DNA from: Pasteurella canis
GTDB taxonomy: Bacteria > Pseudomonadota > Gammaproteobacteria > Enterobacterales > Pasteurellaceae
DNA length: 64,000 nucleotides
Direction of reading: 5' to 3'
Assembly: GCF_900454865.1 (NCBI RefSeq)
Contig: NZ_UGTV01000015.1
Location: forward strand, 1 to 64,000
Shown here: positions 40,653 to 50,736 of the stretch, one piece after another
How the letters are laid out: every line of letters starts with the position of its first letter
Position numbering within the stretch: the first letter of the stretch is position 1
The notes under the pieces: model-generated
Told to the model about the DNA's origin: nothing
Databases searched by the model: none
What the model saw: only the letters and a program-made list of their open reading frames with translations
Made by a program: the position numbers and the translations under genes

Positions 40653-40671
40653 TCGATATAACACTTATTCT

Positions 40672-42177
40672 TTATTGTGCAGGATAGAACATCGGCGAAT
40701 TTGGGCCTACTGGTAAGCCAAGTACAAAGACCCAAATAAAGAACATAGCTGACCATGCTACTAAGAATGCAACTGAATAAGGCAACATCATTGAAACTAA
40801 TGTACCTACGCCCGCGTCTTTTTTATATTTAATCACCGTTGCCATAATTAAACCAAAGTAGCTCATCATTGGAGTAATGATATTGGTTACTGAATCACCA
40901 ATACGATAAGCGGCTTGGATAATTTCAGGCGAATAACCTGTTAGCATTAACATTGGTACAAAGATTGGCGCAGTGACAGCCCATTGTGCAGAAGCTGAAC
41001 CAATCATTAAGTTAATGAATGCGCAGATGATGATAAAGCCCATAAAGAGAACACCACCATGCAGCCCAACTTCGTTTAAGAAATTAGCCCCTTTTACTGC
41101 AATATATTGACCAATATTAGTCCAGTTAAAGAATGCAACGAATTGAGATGCAAAGAAGATAATGACAAGGTATAAACCTAAAGTACTCATTGCTTCTGCC
41201 ATGGCATTTACAACATCTTTCTCACTACGAATACTTTTAGTAACAACACCATATACAGTCCCTGGTATTGCAAAAAGGATGAAGATAAAGGCGACAATTG
41301 ATTTTAAGAATGGTGAACCTGTGACTAAGCCTGTTTTAGGATCACGCAAAATACCGTTTTCAGGTACCACACTCCAAGCGAGTAAGGCACATAGAACTAA
41401 GAATGCAAAACCTGCATATTTTAAGCCTTTACGTTCTAATGGGGTAACTTCATTAGAATGCTGTAAATCGATCTCATCTTGGGATAAATGACCATGATAA
41501 GGACCGAGCTGTGGTTCAACAATTTTCTCAGTAATAAAATAGCCAATGAATGCAATCACAAAAGTACTGGCAGCCATAAAGAACCAGTTTGCTTCAGGAC
41601 CTACAGTATACGTTGGATCAATAATTTGTGCGGCTTGTTGCGTGATTCCTGCTAGTAATGGATCAATTGTACCTAATAATAAGTTTGCAGAATATCCTCC
41701 AGAAACCCCAGCAAATGCAGCGGCAAGACCAGCAAGAGGGTGACGGCCAAGTGAGTGGAAGATGATTGCGGCTAACGGAATTAATACAACATAGCCTAAT
41801 TCTGAGGCGGTATTAGACAGAATACCTGCAAATACAATCGTAAACGTGGTTAATTTACGAGGTGATTTTGTGACTAATAAACGCATAACGGCAGAAAGTA
41901 AGCCTGCTTTTTCAGCAATTCCCACCCCGAGTAATGCCACTAATACAGTGCCTAATGGCGCAAAGTTAGTAAAGTTTTTTACTAGGTTAGTCAGTATTTT
42001 GCTTAAGCCATCAGCATCAAGTAGACTGACGACATAAATCATACCATCAGCGGCACGACCTTTTGTCCCTTCAGGGCGTGGATCAGGTACTGATAGTCCG
42101 AGATATTCACCTAATGCGGAAGAAATTAACAGTAAAACAATGAAAATCATAAAAAGTGTGACTGGGTGCGGAAGCAT
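40672..42177 (-). CDS. AbgT/MtrF-family transporter with frameshifted N-terminus
   Basis: AbgT-family proteins export antimetabolites such as sulfonamides (MtrF) or take up p-aminobenzoyl-glutamate. The open frame gives 501 residues with about 11 membrane segments and motifs such as SNTASELGYVVLIPL and NLMIGSASAQWAVTAPIFVPML, close to Neisseria MtrF as I recall it. The conserved family N-terminus continues upstream (KFLHTVEWLGN), in frame but with no start codon. A well-placed ATG at 42244 with AAGGA reads MNTTQQQKKRQ then stops at TAA 42211-42209. Deleting one A from the A9 tract (42217-42225) would join it to give 524 residues. It may be phase-variable, slipped, an assembly error, or restarted from ATG 42177, which has only a weak ribosome-binding site. 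Confidence 0.82.
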   Translation of the reverse strand: MLPHPVTLFMIFIVLLLISSALGEYLGLSVPDPRPEGTKGRAADGMIYVVSLLDADGLSKILTNLVKNFTNFAPLGTVLVALLGVGIAEKAGLLSAVMRLLVTKSPRKLTTFTIVFAGILSNTASELGYVVLIPLAAIIFHSLGRHPLAGLAAAFAGVSGGYSANLLLGTIDPLLAGITQQAAQIIDPTYTVGPEANWFFMAASTFVIAFIGYFITEKIVEPQLGPYHGHLSQDEIDLQHSNEVTPLERKGLKYAGFAFLVLCALLAWSVVPENGILRDPKTGLVTGSPFLKSIVAFIFILFAIPGTVYGVVTKSIRSEKDVVNAMAEAMSTLGLYLVIIFFASQFVAFFNWTNIGQYIAVKGANFLNEVGLHGGVLFMGFIIICAFINLMIGSASAQWAVTAPIFVPMLMLTGYSPEIIQAAYRIGDSVTNIITPMMSYFGLIMATVIKYKKDAGVGTLVSMMLPYSVAFLVAWSAMFFIWVFVLGLPVGPNSPMFYPAQ

Positions 42178-42216
42178 ATTACCTAGCCACTCAACAGTAT
42201 GAAGAAACTTACTGCC

Positions 42217-42225
42217 TTTTTTTTT
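42217..42225 (-). repeat. A9 homopolymer tract in the AbgT/MtrF-like gene leader
   Basis: Nine consecutive A on the coding (minus) strand lie at about codons 7-10 of the likely true start at 42244. Eight or eleven would put that start in frame with the main coding region. Confidence 0.85.
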
Positions 42226-42244
42226 GTTGTTGTGTTGTATTCAT

Positions 42245-42577
42245 ATTTAGTCCTTCTATTTTATCCATGATACAAGGGCTATACTAATAATTTTGCCCAG
42301 CAGAAATCTATCATGCTATGTATAATATTCAAACAAAAAGGTTAATAAAGTGTTAACAAGATCAAACTATTTTGTTTCTATTTCTGCTATTTTAATTCTA
42401 TCGATATGTTTAAATTTTTCAGAAGTGCTTTTTTAGATTAGAAAAAGTAATCTGAAAGATAAAAATATGTCGTGGAGTCACATATTTAAAATGTGATTGG
42501 GATCAAATTTTTAGTACATTCATTTTTCTATAATATGCGACAACTTGTTCAATGCTCGAAATGGAGGATTAATAAAA
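42245..42577. other. Divergent control region of the MtrF-like gene and aspA
   Basis: This 333-base region has no gene. It holds the Shine-Dalgarno AAGGA for the minus-strand ATG 42244, AT-rich sequence with a GTTAATAAAGTGTTAAC palindrome-like repeat near 42340-42357, and, on the aspA side, the CRP/FNR site, a TATAAT and a GGAGG. No clear promoter was found for the minus-strand gene. Confidence 0.6.
42489..42534 (+). promoter_or_regulatory. CRP/FNR-type site and -10 box of aspA
   Basis: TGTGA-N6-TCAAA (42492-42507) is flanked by AAA and TTT, a close CRP match. The same bases read GTGAT-N4-ATCAA, one mismatch from the FNR consensus. TATAAT at 42529-42534 puts the expected start near 42541, so the site centres at about -41.5, the class II activator position. 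Confidence 0.75.
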
Positions 42578-43996
42578 ATGGTAGCAACAAGAAAAGAAGT
42601 AGATTTACTCGGAGAACGTGATGTCCCTGCGGATGCGTATTGGGGGATTCATACTTTAAGAGCGGTAGAAAATTTTAATATATCCAATACAGTCATTTCA
42701 GATGTGCCAGAATTTGTTCGTGGTATGGTTATGGTCAAAAAAGCGACTGCATTAGCCAATGGAGAACTTGGTGCGATTCCAGATAAAATTGCAAAAGCTA
42801 TTGTTGCCGCTTGTGATGAAATTTTAACAACAGGTAAATGTTTAGATCAGTTCCCATCAGATGTCTATCAAGGTGGTGCGGGCACATCTGTAAATATGAA
42901 TACTAACGAAGTTGTAGCAAATCTTGCATTAGAAATTTTAGGGCATAAAAAAGGAGAATACCAATATCTTGATCCAATGGATCATGTCAATGCAAGCCAA
43001 TCAACAAACGATGCTTATCCAACAGGATTCCGTATTGCTGTCTATAACAGCATTATGAAATTAATTGCTAAAGTGCTTTATTTACAACAAGGTTTTGAAA
43101 ATAAAGCAAAAGAATTTTCTAACATCTTAAAAATGGGGCGTACGCAATTACAAGATGCTGTACCTATGACAGTAGGTCAGGAGTTTAAAGCGTTCTCTGT
43201 CTTATTAGATGAAGAAGTACGTAATTTAACTCGTACAGCAGAATTATTGCTTGAAGTTAACTTAGGGGCGACAGCAATTGGAACAGGCTTGAATACACCA
43301 GAAGGTTATGCGCCATTAGCAGTAAAATACCTTTCTGAAGTAACTGGATTGCCTTGTTCTTTAGCCGAAAACTTAATTGAAGCGACATCAGACTGTGGTG
43401 CTTATGTAATGGTACATGGTGCGTTAAAACGTACTGCAGTGAAATTATCTAAAGTATGTAATGACTTACGTTTATTATCTTCAGGACCAAGAGCGGGCTT
43501 GAATGAAATTAATTTACCAGAATTACAAGCGGGTTCTTCTATTATGCCAGCAAAAGTGAACCCAGTAGTACCAGAAGTCGTGAACCAAGTATGCTTTAAA
43601 GTGATTGGTAATGACACCACTGTCACTTTTGCAGCAGAAGCAGGTCAATTACAGCTTAACGTCATGGAGCCTGTGATTGGGCAAGCAATGTTTGAGTCAA
43701 TTGAGATTTTAACGAATGCTTGTGTAAATTTACGTGATAAATGTATTGATGGTATCACCGTAAATAAAGAAGTATGTGAAAACTATGTGTTTAATTCAAT
43801 TGGTATCGTGACCTACTTAAATCCATTTATTGGTCACCACAATGGCGATTTAGTCGGTAAAATCTGTGCTAAAACAGGTCGTGGAGTGAAAGAGGTCGTA
43901 TTAGAAAAAGGGTTACTCACAGAAGAACAACTTGATGATATTTTATCAGTTGAAAACTTGATGAACCCGACTTATAAAGCAAAATTGAATAAATAG
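42578..43996 (+). CDS. aspA: Aspartate ammonia-lyase (aspartase)
   Basis: AspA converts aspartate to fumarate and ammonia, feeding fumarate respiration under low oxygen. The start is ATG 42578 ([23 protein letters not shown]), 9 bases after GGAGG; the reading from 42545 adds 11 unlike residues. The 472-residue enzyme has the superfamily signature [11 protein letters not shown] and the MGRTQLQDA and [13 protein letters not shown] motifs. A CRP/FNR-type site at about -41.5 suggests control by carbon source and oxygen. It ends at an uptake-signal terminator. Confidence 0.97.
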   Translation: MVATRKEVDLLGERDVPADAYWGIHTLRAVENFNISNTVISDVPEFVRGMVMVKKATALANGELGAIPDKIAKAIVAACDEILTTGKCLDQFPSDVYQGGAGTSVNMNTNEVVANLALEILGHKKGEYQYLDPMDHVNASQSTNDAYPTGFRIAVYNSIMKLIAKVLYLQQGFENKAKEFSNILKMGRTQLQDAVPMTVGQEFKAFSVLLDEEVRNLTRTAELLLEVNLGATAIGTGLNTPEGYAPLAVKYLSEVTGLPCSLAENLIEATSDCGAYVMVHGALKRTAVKLSKVCNDLRLLSSGPRAGLNEINLPELQAGSSIMPAKVNPVVPEVVNQVCFKVIGNDTTVTFAAEAGQLQLNVMEPVIGQAMFESIEILTNACVNLRDKCIDGITVNKEVCENYVFNSIGIVTYLNPFIGHHNGDLVGKICAKTGRGVKEVVLEKGLLTEEQLDDILSVENLMNPTYKAKLNK

Positions 43997-44022
43997 TGAC
44001 TTATAAAATGTTATAAAAAGAC

Positions 44023-44058
44023 ACCGCACTTGAGATGAAGTTAAAAGTGCGGTTTTTT
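44023..44058 (+). terminator. aspA terminator formed by an inverted uptake-signal pair
   Basis: ACCGCACTT (44023-44031) pairs with AAGTGCGGT (44045-44053) and is followed by six T. Confidence 0.9.
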
Positions 44059-44076
44059 ATTTAATTTTATTTATAT

Positions 44077-44105
44077 AAAAAATGGCACATCATGTGCCAT
44101 TTTTC
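44077..44105 (-). terminator. glyS terminator
   Basis: AAAATGGCACAT and ATGTGCCATTTT (44079-44090 with 44092-44103) form a long stem just after the glyS stop, with T-runs for both strands. Confidence 0.8.
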
Positions 44106-44119
44106 ATCAGTTATAGTCG

Positions 44120-46189
44120 TTATTGTAATAGCGAAATATCTGCTACTTGTAAGAATAAATTACGTAAATTGTTTAGGATAGCTAAACGGTTTTGACGTAA
44201 TTTTTGATCTTCAGCGTTCACCATTACGTTATCGAAGAAGATATCCACTGGCTCACGTAATGCAGCTAAGCGGTCTAATGCAGCTTGGTATTCGCCGTTA
44301 GCAAATAATGGGGTAAGTTCCGCTTGTAGTGCAATAACTTGTTCTGCTAACACTTTCTCTGCTGCTTCAACGCATAATGCCACATCAATATTTGCTGGTA
44401 ATTCTCCTTCCACTTTCACTAAAATATTGCTTACACGTTTATTTGCTGCTGCTAAAGCTTCTGCTGCTTCTAACGTTCGGAAGTGTGATACCGCACGTAC
44501 ACGGGCATCAAAATCTGATGGTTTGGTTGGACGACGTGCTAAAACTGATTGAATTACATCCACTGCAATACCTTCATCTTGATACCATGCACGGAAACGA
44601 CCAAGCATAAAGTCGACAACTTCTTCTACAACGTTTGCATTTGTGAGTCTGTCGCCGAAAAGTGCGGCTGATTTTTTCACAATTTCTTCAAGATCGAGTG
44701 GTAGATTTTTCTCAACAATAATACGTAACACACCTAATGCCGCACGACGTAAAGCAAATGGGTCTGCGCTACCTTTTGGTTGTTGACCGATCCCGAAAAT
44801 ACCTGTCAATGTGTCAAATTTATCTGCTAATGCTACTGCACTTGCCACTAAGGATTTTGGCAATTTATCGCCCGCAAAACGTGGCATATATTGCTCGTTC
44901 AATGCTACAGCCACTTCTTCATCTTCACCATCATGACGTGCATAATGCATACCCATTACGCCTTGCGTATCAGTAAACTCAAACACCATATTAGTCATTA
45001 AGTCACATTTTGATAATAAGCCTGCACGTTTTGCTTTAGTTTCATCTGCACCGATTTGTTTCGCAATTTCACCTGCAAGTTGTTCAATGCGAGCGGTTTT
45101 ATCACGTAATGTACCAAGTTGTTGTTGGAATAATACGGTTTCTAAGCGTGGTAATTGATCTTCTAAACGTTGTTTTAAGTCAGTTTTGAAGAAGAACTCC
45201 GCATCGGTTAAACGTGGGCGAACCACTTTTTCATTCCCTTCGATGATTTTACTTGGATCTTCAGGGTTGATGTTCGAGACAAAAATAAAGTGCGGTAATA
45301 ATTTTCCATCTTTGTCATAAATTGGGAAATATTTTTGGTCTCCTTTCATAGTGTAAACTAACGCTTCCGCAGGCACGGCAAGGAAACGCTCTTCAAATTT
45401 CGCTGCCAATACATTTGGATATTCCACAAGTGAAGTCACTTCATCAAGTAAGTCTTCTTCAATATCAGCCACACCACCAAGTGCGGTCGCTTTTTCTTGT
45501 GCTTTTGCCAAAATCAACGCTTTACGCTCATTGAAATCAGCCACTACTGAGCCTTTTTCTTTTAATAGCGCAGGGTATTGATCTGCGTGTGAAATTTGGA
45601 ATTCACGCTCACCAAGGAAGCGGTGACCACGAATTGTTGTACCACTTGCGACACCTAAAATTTCGCCTTCGATTAATTCATCACCAAGTAACATCGTTAC
45701 AGTGTGAACAGGGCGAATAAATTGTACAGTTTTGTCCGCCCAACGCATTGGTTTTGGAATAGGTAATTTTGCTAATGCATTTGCAACGATATCTTTAAGT
45801 AGATTTTTGGTTGGTTGACCTTCGATAGTTGCACGATGAACTAACCATTCGCCTTTATCAGTCGCAATGCGTTCTGCTTGCTCAACACTGATCCCACAAC
45901 CACGTGCCCAACCTTCAGCTGCTTTAGTCGGTTTACCTTCAGCATCAAATGCCGCAGATACCGCAGGACCACGTTTTTCAATTTGCTTGCTTGGTTGGCT
46001 AGTTGCTAAACCTAACACTTTCACAGCTAAACGACGTGGCGCTGCAAACCATTCTACTTTGTTAAAGGTTAAACCCGCTTGGTTTAACTCTAATTCCACG
46101 TTCTCTGCAAATGCAGTCGCTAATTTCTTGAGCGCCTTCGGTGGCAGCTCTTCAGTGCCGATCTCGGCGAGGAAGTTTTGTGTTGTCAT
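44120..46189 (-). CDS. glyS: Glycyl-tRNA synthetase beta subunit
   Basis: GlyS is the tRNA-binding subunit of the alpha2-beta2 glycyl-tRNA synthetase. The 689-residue protein starts [20 protein letters not shown], the family hallmark, and has the usual length and a C-terminal anticodon-binding region with an HD-like segment in the middle ([15 protein letters not shown]). Its partner glyQ is 2 kb upstream on the same strand, with four small genes between; in E. coli glyQ and glyS are adjacent. Confidence 0.98.
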   Translation of the reverse strand: MTTQNFLAEIGTEELPPKALKKLATAFAENVELELNQAGLTFNKVEWFAAPRRLAVKVLGLATSQPSKQIEKRGPAVSAAFDAEGKPTKAAEGWARGCGISVEQAERIATDKGEWLVHRATIEGQPTKNLLKDIVANALAKLPIPKPMRWADKTVQFIRPVHTVTMLLGDELIEGEILGVASGTTIRGHRFLGEREFQISHADQYPALLKEKGSVVADFNERKALILAKAQEKATALGGVADIEEDLLDEVTSLVEYPNVLAAKFEERFLAVPAEALVYTMKGDQKYFPIYDKDGKLLPHFIFVSNINPEDPSKIIEGNEKVVRPRLTDAEFFFKTDLKQRLEDQLPRLETVLFQQQLGTLRDKTARIEQLAGEIAKQIGADETKAKRAGLLSKCDLMTNMVFEFTDTQGVMGMHYARHDGEDEEVAVALNEQYMPRFAGDKLPKSLVASAVALADKFDTLTGIFGIGQQPKGSADPFALRRAALGVLRIIVEKNLPLDLEEIVKKSAALFGDRLTNANVVEEVVDFMLGRFRAWYQDEGIAVDVIQSVLARRPTKPSDFDARVRAVSHFRTLEAAEALAAANKRVSNILVKVEGELPANIDVALCVEAAEKVLAEQVIALQAELTPLFANGEYQAALDRLAALREPVDIFFDNVMVNAEDQKLRQNRLAILNNLRNLFLQVADISLLQ

Positions 46190-46216
46190 TTTGTTTCTCT
46201 AATTAACTTTTATCTT

Positions 46217-46726
46217 TTAAAACCCATTTTCTGTACAAACTTTTTTATTGGTTTTTAATTCAAACGCCAATAATTTATTCGCATAATCATAATAATATCG
46301 GTGACTTTCTTCTAAACCTTTTGCTTGGGCTAATGCTACGGTTTTCAAAGAACAAGTGCGATAAATTAAATCTTTTTGCATATTATTCAGAGTAGTACTT
46401 TGTTCAGTGTTGTTTAAACTATTCCACCATACTTGTTCAATTGAATACTCATAAATAACTTGATTTTTTATAGCTTTGACATCCTCAATATATAAGTATC
46501 TTCCTAATGGCATACGTGTTTTACCATTCATTTTCGCTTTATCTTTCTTTGCCCCATTGATAGCAAGTTGTTCAACTGATAGTCCTTCAATCTTTTTGGC
46601 AAATTGAGCAACATACTCATCCGATTGCAAATAGCGTTCTGCATATAAAGCACGTCTTTCCATATCACTCATTGAACATGCGGAGAGAAGGATACCAATA
46701 AATAAAATAGATGATAATTTTTTCAT
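46217..46726 (-). CDS. Hypothetical lipoprotein between glyQ and glyS
   Basis: The 169-residue precursor has a classical lipoprotein signal with lipobox LSAC (Cys17), so it should be lipid-anchored. The mature part is basic, with a helical stretch MERRALYAERYLQSDEYVAQFAKKIEGLSVEQ and two cysteines (RTCSLK and KVCTENGF) that could pair in the periplasm. No family is recognised. It ends 27 bases before glyS and may share its message. Confidence 0.72.
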   Translation of the reverse strand: MKKLSSILFIGILLSACSMSDMERRALYAERYLQSDEYVAQFAKKIEGLSVEQLAINGAKKDKAKMNGKTRMPLGRYLYIEDVKAIKNQVIYEYSIEQVWWNSLNNTEQSTTLNNMQKDLIYRTCSLKTVALAQAKGLEESHRYYYDYANKLLAFELKTNKKVCTENGF

Positions 46727-46879
46727 ACACTTTCCAAATTTAGGAATAAAAAATTTGCAAAACAGCTTTTATTTCACAATCCAAACCTACTTTTGCTATT
46801 ACCCTTGATGGCGCTCGTTTCTTAACGAGTGCCTTTTTCATTATCACCCGTCAAAGACAGGCGTTATCATAGGGGGAGG

Positions 46880-47266
46880 CTAATTTTCCCAAGCGTGGCG
46901 GATGATATCGCTATCTCGGCAATTTCCCGTTTTACATTCACGTAAGCGGTCGCGTAAATATTCAGTACGTTCTTTATTCACTTCGTAATTGCAATCTACA
47001 TTAATTGTGCCATCTTGCTCACAAGCTGAATCACGATATTTCAACCAATTACGTTGCGTTTGTACTAGAGATTTCGCTGTATTTGGTTTCAGCTGTTTTT
47101 TTAATCCTTTATAGACTTCGTTTAACTCTTTATCTGATTCTAAAAATAACTTCGCAGAGCAATAAGTGCGGTCATAAGATGTTGTAAAATGATTACAAGC
47201 ATCACTTGCCATTGAACTCATTGGAACCAAGCATATTGTAGAGAATAAAAAATGACGTAGTTTCAT
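46880..47266 (-). CDS. LprI-like secreted protein (DUF1311 type)
   Basis: This 128-residue protein has a signal peptide (MKLRHFLFSTICLVPMSSMA, likely cut after SMA) and six cysteines in the mature part. The segment KSLVQTQRNWLKYRDSACEQ matches the lysozyme-inhibitor LprI-like/DUF1311 pattern (W..YRD..C). In some bacteria such proteins bind lysozyme or act as envelope factors; function here is unproven. It lies between the GST-like gene (16 bases after its stop) and the lipoprotein gene, with a 153-base gap to the latter. Confidence 0.78.
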   Translation of the reverse strand: MKLRHFLFSTICLVPMSSMASDACNHFTTSYDRTYCSAKLFLESDKELNEVYKGLKKQLKPNTAKSLVQTQRNWLKYRDSACEQDGTINVDCNYEVNKERTEYLRDRLRECKTGNCRDSDIIRHAWEN

Positions 47267-47282
47267 ATTACGTTCCTCTTTG

Positions 47283-47906
47283 TCAATGTGGCTGAGTTGT
47301 CTTTAATTCAGAATATTTTTCGTTCATCCTCACTGCCCACTCAACTAAGTGCGGTGTGATTTCGTGAAGATTCACGCCGAGTTTTTCGCCACGTAAGGCA
47401 TACCAATCAATTAAACAGACTGCAGAAATTGTGCCGAGATTTAATTCATCACCAAATTGAGCAAGGTAACGTTCTAATTCTTTGAAGCTGCGAATATTGC
47501 GTTCAGTTAATTGTTGATGACGAGCAGTCCACCATTCATTTTCGGGACGGAGCAAACGTTCAGAAATAATTGGTAAGGTGTTTTCCATAATGCCGTCTGT
47601 TAACGCGTGCAGTTGTAATACTTTCCAACGTTTGCTATCTCGAGGCAGTAAATGACGCTCTGGCTGATTTTGTGCACCGAGATGATCGAGGTATTCACAA
47701 ATCACATGGCTGTTATACAGCCACTCGCCGTTATCCAGTTGTAACGCAGGGACTCGTCCAAGTGGATTATCTTGGTTATGGGGCGAGTTTGGATCAAAAG
47801 ATGATTGAATGGTTTGTAATTCAATTAGATCTTCAAGCTTATGATGTTTAATCACCGCCATCACTTTGCGTACATAAGGGCTAGTGTTTGAATGCCAGAG
47901 TTTCAT
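47283..47906 (-). CDS. Glutathione S-transferase family protein
   Basis: The 207-residue cytosolic protein has an N-terminal thioredoxin-fold domain (MKLWHSNTSPYVRKVMAVIKHHKL, with the SPYVRK active-site region) and an all-helical C-terminal domain, as in YibF-type GSTs. The motif RVPALQLDNGEWLYNSHVICEYLD covers the glutathione-binding cis-proline and Ser region. The substrate is unknown. It follows the glutaredoxin-like gene by 15 bases, so the two thiol proteins may act together. Confidence 0.88.
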   Translation of the reverse strand: MKLWHSNTSPYVRKVMAVIKHHKLEDLIELQTIQSSFDPNSPHNQDNPLGRVPALQLDNGEWLYNSHVICEYLDHLGAQNQPERHLLPRDSKRWKVLQLHALTDGIMENTLPIISERLLRPENEWWTARHQQLTERNIRSFKELERYLAQFGDELNLGTISAVCLIDWYALRGEKLGVNLHEITPHLVEWAVRMNEKYSELKTTQPH

Positions 47907-47921
47907 TTTTGCTCCTAATTT

Positions 47922-48185
47922 TTAGCCGAAAACGTGCTGTAACTGGTTGATATCTAAAATGACTTGCTCGTCTGCTAGTAATAAAGCGGGAATACCGATA
48001 TAACCATTTGCTTTTGCTTGTTCAAATGCAGAATGATTATCACGCAATCTTAGAAAGTGTTTGAAATTCGCCATTGAAGACATAATTTCTACCGCTTCAT
48101 ATTCCACATTTAAGCGATTTAATTCTGCCACAAATGCTGTTGTGTCTGGGCAGAGGTTAGCGAAGAATAAAACCGCTTTGCTCAT
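47922..48185 (-). CDS. Glutaredoxin-like small thioredoxin-fold protein
   Basis: The 87-residue product (MSKAVLFFANLCPDTTAFVAELNRLNV) resembles glutaredoxin-related proteins: a beta strand, then a CPDT site with a single cysteine (Cys12) where typical glutaredoxins have CPYC, and GIPALLLADE, the cis-proline region. A single active-site cysteine implies a monothiol mechanism or a non-redox role. It is 29 bases downstream of glyQ and upstream of the GST-like gene. Confidence 0.78.
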   Translation of the reverse strand: MSKAVLFFANLCPDTTAFVAELNRLNVEYEAVEIMSSMANFKHFLRLRDNHSAFEQAKANGYIGIPALLLADEQVILDINQLQHVFG

Positions 48186-48214
48186 CTCGAAAACTCCTAA
48201 AAACTGACCGCACT

Positions 48215-49117
48215 TTATTTACAGCCCGGGAAACCTAGTGCTTCGCGGCTTGCGTAGTAAGCCTCAGCAACGCTTTTAGTTAATGCGCGGATACGTAAGA
48301 TATAGCGTTGGCGTTCTGTTACAGAAATTGCCTTGCGCGCATCTAATAAGTTAAAGCTGTGTGCTGCTTTTAAGATACGTTCGTAAGCGGGTAATGGTAA
48401 CGGTTTTTCTAATGCTAATAATTCGCTTGCTTCTTTTTCGTATTGATCGAAACAGTAGAATAAGAAATCAGTATTTGCGTATTCAAAGTTGTAGGTAGAT
48501 TGTTCCACTTCGTTTTGGTGGAACACGTCGCCATAAGTGGTTTTACCTAATGGACCATCAGACCAAACGAGATCGTACACACTGTCTACGCCTTGAATAT
48601 ACATGGCTAAACGCTCTAAACCGTAAGTGATTTCCCCTGTGACAGGTTTACATTCTAAACCACCCACTTGTTGGAAGTAGGTAAATTGAGTGACCTCCAT
48701 ACCATTTAACCATACCTCCCAGCCTAAGCCCCAAGCACCTAAAGTTGGGTTTTCCCAGTTATCTTCCACGAAACGGATGTCGTTTTGTGTTGGGTCGAAG
48801 CCGAGCATTTTTAAGCTGTCTAAATACAATTCTTGAATGTTATCTGGTGATGGCTTGATAACTACTTGGAACTGATAGTAGTGTTGTAAACGGTTTGGGT
48901 TTTCGCCGTAACGACCATCAGTTGGGCGACGTGATGGTTGCACATAAGCAAACGCCATTGGCTCTGGACCTAAGGCACGAAGTGCGGTCATTGGATGTGA
49001 AGTACCCGCACCCACTTCCATATCAAATGGTTGAACGATTGTTGCCCCTTGTTTTGCCCAATAATCTTGTAGGGCAAGAATCATACCTTGGAAGGTTTTT
49101 ACATCAAATGTTGTCAT
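48215..49117 (-). CDS. glyQ: Glycyl-tRNA synthetase alpha subunit
   Basis: GlyQ is the catalytic subunit of tetrameric glycyl-tRNA synthetase. The 300-residue class II enzyme begins with [37 protein letters not shown] and has the motif-2 region ([32 protein letters not shown]) and motif-3-like GLERLAMY. It leads the minus-strand series ending with glyS. A 252-base upstream region is shared with the divergent DUF2254 gene. Confidence 0.98.
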   Translation of the reverse strand: MTTFDVKTFQGMILALQDYWAKQGATIVQPFDMEVGAGTSHPMTALRALGPEPMAFAYVQPSRRPTDGRYGENPNRLQHYYQFQVVIKPSPDNIQELYLDSLKMLGFDPTQNDIRFVEDNWENPTLGAWGLGWEVWLNGMEVTQFTYFQQVGGLECKPVTGEITYGLERLAMYIQGVDSVYDLVWSDGPLGKTTYGDVFHQNEVEQSTYNFEYANTDFLFYCFDQYEKEASELLALEKPLPLPAYERILKAAHSFNLLDARKAISVTERQRYILRIRALTKSVAEAYYASREALGFPGCK

Positions 49118-49369
49118 AATGTTTTCTTTATTAAATAAAATAAGGTTAAAAATAGAACGAAAAATACATCCTATTATAGGGGAAAGTAGATGATGGATAA
49201 AGAGTATTCTCTTGATTAGTCGAGGGTTGTATTCACTTTGAAAAGAAAGTCTTAAATAGCAATCAGATTACAGATGATTTTTTGCTGTTTTTATTCGTGA
49301 AGGTATGTTGATTTTGTTGTTTTAATGTACACTGAACAGGGTTTTAATTTATATAAAAAGGAATAAGGA

Positions 49370-50611
49370 ATGAACTATAAATGGCTACTTGCATTGAAGA
49401 AACCAAGTAATAAATTATGGGTTACAGCAGCGACTTGGGCATTAGTCACTGCTATTTTTGTATTTTCTTTACGTTTAGGTGCAAGAACTATTGAAGTCGG
49501 GACATTACCTAATATTGAGCAAGAGACGGTAGAAAGTTTACTGAATGTGATTGCATCAAGTATGTTAGCAGTGACAACTTTCTCTTTATCTATCATGGTT
49601 TCTGCTTTTGCTTCAGCGTCTAGTGGTGCGACACCGCGTGCGACAGATTTAGTGATGGGAGATAGTACAACACGTACTGCAATTACAAGTTTTATTTGTG
49701 CTTTTATTTACGCCATCATTGCCAAAACGGCGTTAGGTATGGCGTTTTATGCTCAAAATGGACGATTTATTTTATTTATTAGTACGATTGCAGTGTTATT
49801 GTATTTGATTATTACACTGATTCGTTGGGTTTATACCTTGTCTCAATTAGGGCGATTAGGCAATACATTGGAAAAAATTGAGCAAGTCACTCAAAAAGCA
49901 TTACGACAATATCGTCTTTCTCCAATGATGGGGGCATCATCTACTCATGTATTGAGTAAGCAAACAAAACAGGTTGAGGCATTATCGAGTGGATATTTAA
50001 CTCATATTGATATGCAGAGTTTACAACGGAAAGCAGAAGCAATAGACGGTTATATTCATATTCATGTACGCCCAGGTGAGTTGATTTCACCAGACACCTT
50101 ATTGTGCGAGGTCGAGACGCAAAATGATGTTGAATTAGAAGACTTACGGCAATGTTTTATTTTTGCTAAAGGACGTACTTTTGAACAGGATCCAAGTTGG
50201 GGATTCATTGTATTAAGTGAAGCGGCACAACGTGCACTCTCTCCTGCGGTTAATGATCCTGGTACGGCTATTAATATTATGGCCATAATGATGGGACTGC
50301 TGGTCGAAAAAGAAGATGAACAACAAGCAGATGGTTTAGAGTATGATCGGCTATCTATCATTTCATTAGATTGCAATGAATGGATTCGTGATGCATTTTC
50401 ACCTATTTCACGAGATGGTGCGGCTATTTTAGAAGTCAATTTAGTTATGCAAAAAGTATTAGCTAGTATTTGGCGAAATGCCCCAGATAAAGACGTATCA
50501 GCCGCAGCCTTTATAATGGCAAAACAAGCTTTTGAACGTGCATCTCATGCATTGACGTTACAGGACGATATTCAACTTTTAACGGAAAAACACCAAAATT
50601 TATTTAAGTAA
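49370..50611 (+). CDS. DUF2254 family membrane protein
   Basis: This 413-residue protein has four hydrophobic segments in the first 165 residues (for example WVTAATWALVTAIFVFSLRLGA, ITSFICAFIYAIIAKTALGMAF) and a large soluble C-terminal part (HIHVRPGELISPDTLLCEVE and RALSPAVNDPGTAINIM). The AVNDPGTA motif and overall layout match DUF2254, a family of unknown function. No neighbour gives a clue: it stands alone between glyQ and menB. Confidence 0.82.
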   Translation: MNYKWLLALKKPSNKLWVTAATWALVTAIFVFSLRLGARTIEVGTLPNIEQETVESLLNVIASSMLAVTTFSLSIMVSAFASASSGATPRATDLVMGDSTTRTAITSFICAFIYAIIAKTALGMAFYAQNGRFILFISTIAVLLYLIITLIRWVYTLSQLGRLGNTLEKIEQVTQKALRQYRLSPMMGASSTHVLSKQTKQVEALSSGYLTHIDMQSLQRKAEAIDGYIHIHVRPGELISPDTLLCEVETQNDVELEDLRQCFIFAKGRTFEQDPSWGFIVLSEAAQRALSPAVNDPGTAINIMAIMMGLLVEKEDEQQADGLEYDRLSIISLDCNEWIRDAFSPISRDGAAILEVNLVMQKVLASIWRNAPDKDVSAAAFIMAKQAFERASHALTLQDDIQLLTEKHQNLFK

Positions 50612-50736
50612 GCAAATGCAATAACTCGTTAATATAGTAAATATTATATGGTCAAAGAATTTATGACGAACGACTAAAAGTTCCGCTATAATGACCGCAA
50701 TTTTTTAAATATGGAATCAACTTAAAGGAAATTACG

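Noticed and set aside
42209..42244. Programmed -1 frameshifting at the A9 tract
   Set aside because: The frame needs +1 (or -2) to join the main reading frame, and no A-AAA-AAG heptamer in the right phase is present; slippage or length change is a better explanation.
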